The notes beneath the pieces are model-generated. The model saw only the letters and a list, made by a program, of their open reading frames with translations, searched no databases and had not been told where the DNA came from. A stretch of DNA of 37,141 bases. Source: Clostridia bacterium. GTDB lineage: Bacteria; Bacillota; Clostridia; Christensenellales; Borkfalkiaceae. The stretch lies in contig CAAFMS010000025.1 in the NCBI GenBank assembly GCA_900764105.1, positions 1-37,141 of the forward strand, given 5' to 3'. This document shows, in pieces, positions 1 to 5,946 of the stretch. How positions within the stretch are numbered: position 1 is the first letter of the stretch; each line of letters opens with the position of its first letter. The position numbers were made by a program, and so were the translations under genes.

Positions 1-364
1 GCGTTGTTTCGTCGGTATGCACTACCGCCGCGATAACGTTTTCTTCGCCGTAACGTTCCGCAAAAAATTTGTAGCAGTCCGAAAAAAAGTTATATTGTTC
101 TATCTTGGCTAATCCGTCGAAAAAAGTTTTATCCGAACCCAACACAAATGAATTCATAACAACCGCGTCTTTGCGCGGGGATAAGCCTAACGCTTTTATT
201 CTGCCGTTTATGAATTCCGTGTAAGTTTTCCCGAAATATGGCGTAAAGCGATAATTATTTTTCGTCCGTTCGCTGTCTATCTGCGGATTTGACGCTTCGT
301 AATTCTCGTCCCGTTCGTTTTCCTTTTCGATAGGGGCGACGTCTTGTTTATGGTATTTCTCCAT
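1..364 (-). CDS. MobV/Pre-family relaxase, N-terminal part (cut by window edge)
   Basis: This minus-strand frame runs off the left edge. Its translation contains MEKYHKQDVAPIEKENERDE near the start, then an ERTKNNYRF stretch, and ends in ENVIAAVVHTDETT. That last piece is the beginning of the HxDExxPHxH metal-binding motif of MobV (plasmid recombination/mobilisation) relaxases; the histidine triad lies outside the window. These enzymes nick one strand at oriT and pilot it during conjugative mobilisation. The first ATG is at 364, but the only good Shine-Dalgarno (AGGAGG, 395-400) lies 30 bases upstream. In-frame ATC/ATT codons at 391, 388 and 385 follow it, and the frame stays open and family-like (ISYLVCH) up to there. 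The real start may therefore be a non-ATG codon near 385. It is predicted to be part of a mobilisable element with the oriT-like site just upstream. Confidence 0.8.
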   Translation of the reverse strand, partial: MEKYHKQDVAPIEKENERDENYEASNPQIDSERTKNNYRFTPYFGKTYTEFINGRIKALGLSPRKDAVVMNSFVLGSDKTFFDGLAKIEQYNFFSDCYKFFAERYGEENVIAAVVHTDETT

Positions 365-423
365 ATGGCACACTAAATATGAAATGATGATTTTCCTCCT
401 GAAATTTGTTTTTTATTCTCTTT

Positions 424-530
424 GAGCAAAGTGTGTAGAATTTCCTCTGCCGACTGTTTTATTAGCGGATTCACAGCCTCGCAGAGCACACTATTTTGCG
501 AAGCAAAGTATAGTGTGCTACACTTTGCTC
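424..530 (+). other. oriT: Putative MobV-type origin of transfer (oriT)
   Basis: A perfect 10-bp inverted repeat (485-494 with 510-519) encloses a second small hairpin (TTTGC/GCAAA, 495-507). The plus strand at 507-529 reads AAGTATAGTGTG, then CTACACTTTGC. This closely matches the pMV158-family oriT, whose nick site is TAGTGTG/TTA (recalled from the literature, not searched). An outer near-repeat (GAGCAAAGTGTGTAG at 424-438 against CTACACTTTGCTC at 518-530) extends the structure. It lies just upstream of the MobV relaxase gene, the usual position. Because the core is palindromic, which strand is nicked is uncertain. Confidence 0.65.
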
Positions 531-577
531 AATAGTCTAAGTTTTGCTTCGCATTTGCTTCCAAAGTTTTTCTCCCG

Positions 578-610
578 CTACGGCGGGTAATATTTATTGT
601 AATTTGTCAT
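578..610 (-). CDS. 10-residue leader ORF upstream of relaxase gene
   Basis: This tiny frame has a strong ribosome binding site (AAGGAGG, 619-625) at ideal spacing before ATG, and encodes MTNYNKYYPP before TAG. It precedes the oriT region and the relaxase gene on the same strand. Past the stop the frame stays open for some 20 codons, so it could also be the remnant of a longer protein. The good translation signal is what supports it; a function cannot be assigned. Confidence 0.35.
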   Translation of the reverse strand: MTNYNKYYPP

Positions 611-734
611 TGTTTAACCTCCTTAAAGACGATAAAAAAGCCGCTGATATTTTTTCTATCACCGACTTAAAATACAAGTATTAAGTTTTTATTTTCGTTA
701 CGTAAAGCACCTCTGATTTGTATTCGTAGACAAA

Positions 735-787
735 AAAATCCGTGCGATTTCGGTTGCCTTTTTAGGCTTGTTCTTCGCACGGATTTT
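735..787. terminator. Bidirectional intrinsic terminator
   Basis: There are perfect 13-bp arms AAAATCCGTGCGA (735-747) and TCGCACGGATTTT (775-787). Read on the minus strand the stem is followed by a T run (732-738 complement). Read on the plus strand it ends in TTTTAAT. It separates the relaxase side from the SOS-box side. Confidence 0.7.
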
Positions 788-816
788 AATCCTAATTATT
801 TAATTTTTAGTCGATT

Positions 817-978
817 TTATCTAAAAAATCGTATCACAACAAAACCCACGCCGAAATCTCTCTTTTTAACGATTTCAACGCCCGTCGCGGAATTGCTACA
901 CTTAACTACAATTCTATGGTAAACGACGGTAATTATCCTGTCCGAATCCACAAAAGGGAACGAACAATCGGGCAACAT
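817..978 (-). CDS. Unrecognised 53-residue ORF downstream of an SOS-type promoter
   Basis: The frame begins MLPDCSFPFVDSDRIITVVY and ends in IRFF R before TAA. It is the first minus-strand frame after the promoter at 1041-1069 and lies before the terminator at 735-787, so promoter, frame and terminator would form one short transcription unit. No clear ribosome binding site precedes the ATG; TTG at 993 is an alternative. The plus strand here is also partly open, so this may equally be a relic of an older gene in either direction. Family not recognised. Confidence 0.25.
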   Translation of the reverse strand: MLPDCSFPFVDSDRIITVVYHRIVVKCSNSATGVEIVKKRDFGVGFVVIRFFR

Positions 979-1249
979 CTTCACGCCCGACAACGCCTTT
1001 TCTTACGGCGCAATGCTTGACATTACATCAAGCCTATTATAGTATAACATACGAACATTTGTTCGTCAAGTACTTTTGCGAGACTTTATATAAAATCTTT
1101 TAAGATGATAATTGCTACGATGAGAAGATAGGTGCGGAAGGTAAAAAATATTACTGTGAAATGCCGTTGCCATTCATCTTATGGACTCCTTTTATATGAT
1201 ACTACACCTTTACATTTTCGTTGAACAGTATGGCTAACAATATAAACGG
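979..1249. other. Intergenic stretch around the SOS box
   Basis: Apart from the SOS-type promoter, I see no gene with coding signals here. A plus-strand open stretch ending near 1038 (it includes NIFTPDNAFSYGAMLDITS) overlaps the minus-strand frame in antisense and changes frame relative to the open stretch before it. It may be the relic of a decayed gene. Confidence 0.3.
1041..1069 (-). promoter_or_regulatory. Minus-strand promoter with LexA-type SOS box in the spacer
   Basis: On the minus strand there is TTGACG (1069-1064), a 17-bp spacer and TATACT (1046-1041). The spacer contains the palindrome CGAACATTTGTTCG (1052-1065), an exact fit to the GAAC-N4-GTTC core of Gram-positive LexA (DinR) boxes. 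A LexA dimer there would block RNA polymerase. The plus strand also has promoter-like TTGACA (1017-1022) upstream of the box. Confidence 0.6.
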
Positions 1250-1278
1250 TTGATAAATACCGATAAAAATGCTATAAT
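1250..1278 (+). promoter_or_regulatory. Sigma-A promoter of the DUF4238-like fragment
   Basis: TTGATA (1250-1255), a 17-bp spacer and a perfect TATAAT (1273-1278) lie about 60 bases before the ATG at 1339. Confidence 0.65.
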
Positions 1279-1338
1279 AATCAAGTTGGACATTTATAAG
1301 TGCTTTGCTTACGTTCAGCATGGCATAAGGGGTTAAAT

Positions 1339-1797
1339 ATGGCAAAAAATCATTATGTGTCTCAATTTGTAATAAAACGCTTTTCGGATGCTATCAATAT
1401 ATTTGATATTCATTCCGGAAAAATAGATGAGAGTAAAAGACCTCATAAAGTTTTTTATCATAATGATATATACGAAGATGAAACAGAAAAACTTTTTGCT
1501 CATATTAAAAGCAGAGTCGCTAACATTATCGACCAAAAGATACTTAAACACGATACGATTACTCTTACAAGAAAAGAACTGATTCTATTAAAACGGTATA
1601 TGTTAATTTGTAGTATCCGCACTCAAACACCCGACGGATTCGCAAAAATTATACGAGGCTTTGAAAGCAATGCAATGCATTATATTTCTATATACAACAA
1701 TCTTTATAATCAAAAAATTACTTTACAGTCCGTTGTCATACTTGATCGGTTATTGATTAAATTTAATTATATAAAACATATGATAAAAATATTATAG
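1339..1797 (+). pseudogene. Truncated DUF4238-like protein (152 residues)
   Basis: The N-terminus MAKNHYVSQFVIKRF matches the start of DUF4238 proteins, which open with a K-x-HYVPQxYL-x-xF type motif. Those proteins are usually about 250-400 residues (known of the family), so 152 residues means the C-terminal half is missing. I take the ATG at 1339 rather than the longer frame from 1300, because AAGGGG (1327-1332) sits just before it. The gene has a good promoter and is AT-rich, like other accessory genes. DUF4238 proteins are often found in mobile or defence-rich regions, but no function can be stated. It may be expressed as a fragment. Confidence 0.55.
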
Positions 1798-1887
1798 TAT
1801 AATATTTTAAGAGAATTTTACTGATTATATAGTTGAATAGAGCTGTTTATGGCAATGTATTAGGACTATAAAAAATTTTTCAATGGG

Positions 1888-1921
1888 AAAAAGAGACTAT
1901 TTATAAATAGTCTCTTTTTTT
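1888..1921 (+). terminator. Intrinsic terminator
   Basis: A 10-bp perfect stem GAGACTATTT/AAATAGTCTC (1893-1914) is flanked by A and T runs; TTTTTTT follows on the plus strand. It separates the mobile region from the CGTase promoter. Confidence 0.8.
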
Positions 1922-1965
1922 GGTTTTAAAATAAATTTTTTCAAAGAAAAATTTTCCAAAAGGTA

Positions 1966-2019
1966 TTGACAAGTCAAATATTCGGTGTTAAAATTTAATC
2001 GTAATTTAACCGATTAAAT
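1966..2019 (+). promoter_or_regulatory. CGTase promoter with LacI-type operator 1
   Basis: TTGACA (1966-1971), 17 bp and TAAAAT (1989-1994) form a strong promoter. Nine bases downstream is ATTTAACCGATTAAAT (2004-2019), palindromic except for one central pair and with the central CG typical of LacI-family operators. A further half-site TTTAATCG (1994-2001) precedes it by 11 bp. Position at the transcription start suggests repression by blocking initiation. The same 16-mer occurs upstream of the regulator gene (5801-5816, inverted). Confidence 0.8.
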
Positions 2020-2035
2020 AAATTTATGTTTGGAT

Positions 2036-2379
2036 ATGATTATGATAGAGATAGGTGGAAGCCAATATGTAAAAAGCGATGAGATAAAGTCAAGCTATGG
2101 TGGGCAGTCGGCTGTTTTTTGAAATAAGCATAATGAAACTGTGTGTACGCGGTTTATTAAAGACTTTATCTGTGAGAAATTTTATTGTTCAACCGATTTA
2201 TTTTTGGTAAAAGTTCAGACAAAAGAGTTTGTAATAACGGAAGACGACAAAGGAAATATAAAAGGGTTATTCCTTCGGAATTTCATAATTACGAAAATCT
2301 GTTCAATGCGGACGACTTGATTTCAGCCGGCGTTTTTGTACAATTTGTACAAGAAGTCAAGCGTTTGTATGAAAAATAA
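2036..2379 (+). pseudogene. Decayed open frame in the CGTase leader
   Basis: Between operator 1 and the CGTase gene lies a frame beginning MIMIEIGGSQYVKSDEIKSS. It is broken by TGA (2120-2122), continues as an open stretch (KEFVITEDDKGNIKG), then appears to shift frame near 2265-2280 and ends LISAGVFVQFVQEVKRLYEK before TAA at 2377-2379. Long sense stretches on both sides of the stop suggest a former gene of about 110 residues. No good ribosome binding site is seen at the start. Alternatively this is simply a 380-base untranslated leader. Family not recognised. Confidence 0.4.
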
Positions 2380-2398
2380 ATCTTTAAGGAGGGAAACT

Positions 2399-4594
2399 AT
2401 GAGCAAAATTAAACAGAGATATGTTCTGAACTCGGTAATGGTTATAATTATCTCGTTACTGTTCGGACTGATTTCTTTGTTTGACCTGCTGCCGAAAACA
2501 TCGTTTGCGCAAGCAACTACGGGATCGGACGCAGGGGTGGAAAATTACTCTTCCATGTCAACGGATGTAATTTATCAAATAGTTACAGACCGTTTCGCGG
2601 ACGGAGATCCAACCAACAATCCTACCGGTGAGATTTACGATAAAAATAATTTACGTAAATATCATGGCGGCGATTGGGAAGGAATTACGCAAAAATTAAA
2701 TGAGAATTACTTTACGAATTTAGGTGTCACGGCGTTATGGATTTCGTCACCCGTACGGAACAGCGATTATATCGATCCGTCAAACGGCTGCGCGCCTTAT
2801 CATGGTTATTGGGGGCGAGATTTCTTTATTCCGAATCAATACTTTGGTACGATGGAAGAGTTTGAAGAACTTGTCGATACCGCCCATTCTAAAGGCATAA
2901 AAGTTATAATCGACTTTGCTCCGAACCATACTTCTTTTGCGGTATATGACGGCGTAATCCAACCGAATGACGGTGTTCTTTACAGAAACGGCACGTATGT
3001 AAGCAGTTACAGCAACGACACGAACAATATATTCAATCATGTTTCTGATCAATGGGCTGAATTTGATACGTGGGAACATACGGTTTATGCTCCGTTGTTC
3101 GGGCTGGCAGATCTGAACCAGCAGAATGCGACGACCGATCAATATCTGAAAGATGCTATCAGAGTCTGGCTGGATGCAGGCGTTGACGGGATTCGCGTCG
3201 ATGCGGTCAAACATATGTCTTCAGGTTGGCAGAAGAATTGGGTGAACAACATATACGATTACAAACCGGTATTTATTTTCGGTGAATGGTCGCACAGCGC
3301 AACGACATCCGAACCGAATATGGAAAATTTTGCAAACGAGAGCGGAATGAGCCTATTGGATTTCAGATATAATACAGCCATTCGCAACGCTTTGTCCAAT
3401 GCAATGACGAGCGGATATACAATGGTTGATTTCCATAACACGATGACGGCGATGGAGCAGGATTATGACTTTATCAACGATCAGGTTACTTTCCTGGACA
3501 ACCATGACCAATCCCGCTTTATGACAGAAGCCGGTTACAACGAATCAACTTTGGATATTGCTTTCACGCTGCAAATGACGTCTCGCGGCATTCCTTGCAT
3601 TTATTACGGTACGGAGCAGTATATGGCGGATGCGGCCGGCGGTAAGAGCGATCCTTATAATCGCGCCGATATGACCGGATTCAGTCAGACCGGGAGGGCT
3701 TTTCAGGTTATATCCAAATTGGCTCCTTTGCGCAAAACCAATCCGGCGCTCGCCTATGGTTCTACACAGCAGAGATGGTTAAATAACGACGTCTATATTT
3801 TTGAAAGAGTGTTTGGCGACAGCGTTGTTATGACGGCAATCAACAGGAATCAGAGCAGCGGTTATCAACTTGAAAACCTGATGTCAGGTCTTCCGAACGG
3901 TACTTATTATGACGTTTTGGAAAATCTGCTCGGCGGTGGCAATATTACGGTAACAAACGGCAGCGTATCTGAGTATTATCTCGGCGCCGGTCAATGCGCT
4001 GTATGGCAATATACGGCAAATGAAGTATATCCGATTATCGGCAACATCAATCCGAAGATGAGCAAGCCCGGAAATACCGTTACAATTACGGGCCGAGGAT
4101 TCGGCAATTCAACTGGAAGCGTGACTTTCGGTACGGCGAATGCGCAGATTGTATCTTGGTCGGACAGCATGATAAAAGCCGTTGTTCCCGGCGGGGTGTC
4201 CGGGGAAGTCTCGGTTGTTGTTACGAATGCCGGCGGTGTATCGAGTGAGGCTTTTGCCGGATTCGATATTTTGTCGGGTGCTCAGGTATCGGTTCGTTTT
4301 AAGGTGAATAACGCGAATACGGATTATGGTACGAACGTCTATATCGTCGGCAGCGTACCCGAACTCGGAAGTTGGGATTCGACAAAAGCAATAGGACCGC
4401 TGTTTAACGATACTCCGACGATAGGCGTATATCCTACATGGTTCTACGATATCAGCGTGCCCGCAAATACGCAGATAGAATATAAATTTATCAAAATTGA
4501 CGGAGCAGGTAACGTCATTTGGGAAGGCGGTATGAATCACGTTTATACAACTCCCGCAAGCAATACCGGCGAAATAACGGTTAATTGGCAGTAA
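2399..4594 (+). CDS. Secreted cyclodextrin glucanotransferase / maltogenic amylase (GH13)
   Basis: This 731-residue enzyme acts on starch outside the cell, either cyclising it (CGTase) or releasing maltose. The start is the ATG at 2399, after AAGGAGGG. A signal peptide covers about residues 1-40, with cleavage expected after SFAQA. The GH13 barrel carries all three catalytic acids: nucleophile D268 in GIRVDAVKH, acid E296 in FGEW, and D370 in FLDNHD. An A/B/C barrel is followed by a TIG/IPT domain (about 543-627) and a C-terminal CBM20 starch-binding domain (about 628-731), which is the classic five-domain CGTase layout. F234 (in PLFGLADLN) fits the central aromatic position of CGTases, but this stretch also resembles maltogenic alpha-amylase, so product specificity is open. 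It is transcribed alone from its own promoter with operator 1. Confidence 0.93.
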   Translation: MSKIKQRYVLNSVMVIIISLLFGLISLFDLLPKTSFAQATTGSDAGVENYSSMSTDVIYQIVTDRFADGDPTNNPTGEIYDKNNLRKYHGGDWEGITQKLNENYFTNLGVTALWISSPVRNSDYIDPSNGCAPYHGYWGRDFFIPNQYFGTMEEFEELVDTAHSKGIKVIIDFAPNHTSFAVYDGVIQPNDGVLYRNGTYVSSYSNDTNNIFNHVSDQWAEFDTWEHTVYAPLFGLADLNQQNATTDQYLKDAIRVWLDAGVDGIRVDAVKHMSSGWQKNWVNNIYDYKPVFIFGEWSHSATTSEPNMENFANESGMSLLDFRYNTAIRNALSNAMTSGYTMVDFHNTMTAMEQDYDFINDQVTFLDNHDQSRFMTEAGYNESTLDIAFTLQMTSRGIPCIYYGTEQYMADAAGGKSDPYNRADMTGFSQTGRAFQVISKLAPLRKTNPALAYGSTQQRWLNNDVYIFERVFGDSVVMTAINRNQSSGYQLENLMSGLPNGTYYDVLENLLGGGNITVTNGSVSEYYLGAGQCAVWQYTANEVYPIIGNINPKMSKPGNTVTITGRGFGNSTGSVTFGTANAQIVSWSDSMIKAVVPGGVSGEVSVVVTNAGGVSSEAFAGFDILSGAQVSVRFKVNNANTDYGTNVYIVGSVPELGSWDSTKAIGPLFNDTPTIGVYPTWFYDISVPANTQIEYKFIKIDGAGNVIWEGGMNHVYTTPASNTGEITVNWQ

Positions 4595-4602
4595 AACAAA
4601 AA

Positions 4603-4632
4603 AAAGAGAGAATCCGAACGGATTCTCTCTTT
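4603..4632. terminator. Bidirectional terminator between convergent genes
   Basis: There are perfect 12-bp arms AGAGAGAATCCG (4605-4616) and CGGATTCTCTCT (4619-4630) with an A run before and T-rich sequence after. It serves both the CGTase gene and the convergent regulator gene. Confidence 0.85.
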
Positions 4633-4633
4633 G

Positions 4634-5755
4634 TTATTTATTAGGTAACGGTTGAGGAGTCAACTTGAATGTATGAGGCTCTGTTTCTTTTCGCTGTATT
4701 GCATATTGAAGCATTTTAACAGCACTTTGTACTTTCAAATCAGAAGGAAGATAAATCGGGGTTAATCGCTCCGAAGGTAATAAAATGTCTTTATCGTAAC
4801 ACAATACGGCTGTTTTGTCGGGGTTGATATACGACAAGCAGAACGCAGAGAGAGAAACGTCGCTGAAAACAATTGATTCGTCAGGGTGTTGCAACAAGAA
4901 CTTAATCAAATCCGTGTACGTCTGAACAACGTAAAGAGTATCGTTTGTCAATGCTCGTTTTAACTTGTTCATATACGGCTGATTCTGGTATTTGCTTGTT
5001 ATAAATATGAGGTGAGAAGTTTGCAATTTCTCTTTTGCGTATTGAATAATTGCGTTAAAATCATTGTATGACTTATAAAAAAGCGAGTCCTTTATCGTCA
5101 TATCAATGGCAACAATCGGAACATAATAACTTTCTTTTAAGGTGTAAAACTGTTCTTCTGTCAAATCGATACAGAGTATACCGTCGATATTCTCCTGTAT
5201 ATGGATTGATCCGGATTCAATGGGAGACAGAATTTGCGTGCGGTAATTGTGTTCGAATAAGCAGTTCTGAAGTTTGCAGATTAAGTCGAGCGTTTCCGCG
5301 TTGCGATAAAAGGTGTAAGCCCGTTGGTTAAAATATATGCCGATGACGTTATCGGTACTGCTGTCGGCGGATATCAACGCTCTTGCAATCGGAGAAGGGG
5401 AGTATTGACGCAGATTGCATATCTGTAAAACCTTTTTTCGGGTTTCGTCGCTGATTTTGACGTCTTGCCTGTTGTTGATAATATAGGAAACGGTTGCTTT
5501 GGAGACGCCCGCTTCTTTTGCAATATCGCCTATAGTAACGGTTTTTTTATCCTTTATGCGTTTGCGGGTTGCGCCCTTTTGATAGTTGTATTTCCGGCAT
5601 AACTCCAAAATCTTTTGTTTTGTTTCTTCGGCCACTTTCTTATCGGTGCGTTGATTGATTACATAAGAAACAGTTGCGGTAGAAACATTCGCCAATCTGG
5701 CGATTGTGGCAATGGTAATAGTACCGTCTGCAATAAAATCTTTATCGTTTTTCAT
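4634..5755 (-). CDS. LacI-family regulator with two tandem HTH domains
   Basis: This 373-residue repressor probably controls the starch locus. It has two complete LacI-type helix-turn-helix units: about residues 14-58 (IATIARLANVSTATVSYVIN) and 73-126 (IGDIAKEAGVSKATVSYIIN). Recognition helices are 60 residues apart; only the second is followed by a hinge-helix-like segment (SPSPIARALIS). Residues about 137-373 form a periplasmic-binding-protein-like sugar-sensing domain. Ordinary LacI proteins have one HTH and are about 330-340 residues, so the extra length equals one HTH. It is divergent from the lipoprotein operon. Its -10 box ends six bases before the ATG and no Shine-Dalgarno is present, so the mRNA is probably leaderless. 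The effector is likely a maltodextrin or cyclodextrin (inference). Confidence 0.92.
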   Translation of the reverse strand: MKNDKDFIADGTITIATIARLANVSTATVSYVINQRTDKKVAEETKQKILELCRKYNYQKGATRKRIKDKKTVTIGDIAKEAGVSKATVSYIINNRQDVKISDETRKKVLQICNLRQYSPSPIARALISADSSTDNVIGIYFNQRAYTFYRNAETLDLICKLQNCLFEHNYRTQILSPIESGSIHIQENIDGILCIDLTEEQFYTLKESYYVPIVAIDMTIKDSLFYKSYNDFNAIIQYAKEKLQTSHLIFITSKYQNQPYMNKLKRALTNDTLYVVQTYTDLIKFLLQHPDESIVFSDVSLSAFCLSYINPDKTAVLCYDKDILLPSERLTPIYLPSDLKVQSAVKMLQYAIQRKETEPHTFKLTPQPLPNK

Positions 5756-5761
5756 GGTTAT

Positions 5762-5816
5762 ATCATACCCTAAAAGGTCCGGATTGTCAATATAATTCTA
5801 ATTTAATCGGTTAAAT
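5762..5816 (-). promoter_or_regulatory. Regulator promoter with upstream operator 2
   Basis: On the minus strand there is TTGACA (5790-5785), 17 bp and TATGAT (5767-5762). The start point predicted from this falls at or next to the ATG (5755). Operator 2, ATTTAATCGGTTAAAT (5801-5816), is the exact reverse complement of operator 1 and lies just upstream of the -35 box. Binding there could allow autoregulation or looping to operator 3, 87 bp away. Confidence 0.75.
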
Positions 5817-5857
5817 AAAAAAATTTCAGAAATTTACCATTTTTTTTAAAAAGGGTA

Positions 5858-5903
5858 TTGACAAATACAAAATCTGTGTTATAATTTATTTAACCGATTA
5901 GAT
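5858..5903 (+). promoter_or_regulatory. Starch operon promoter with operator 3
   Basis: TTGACA (5858-5863), a 16-bp spacer and TATAAT (5880-5885) precede ATTTAACCGATTAGAT (5888-5903), one base different from operators 1 and 2. The operator starts two bases after the -10 box, covering the transcription start. The promoter drives the lipoprotein gene and, by read-through, the genes up to malP. Confidence 0.8.
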
Positions 5904-5946
5904 AAATCGGATTAAATTAAATTTTTTTAAAGGAGGACAGATTTCT

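Noticed and set aside
2780..3214. Minus-strand ORF antisense to the CGTase
   Set aside because: Shadow frame over a gene with clear catalytic motifs; no ribosome site.
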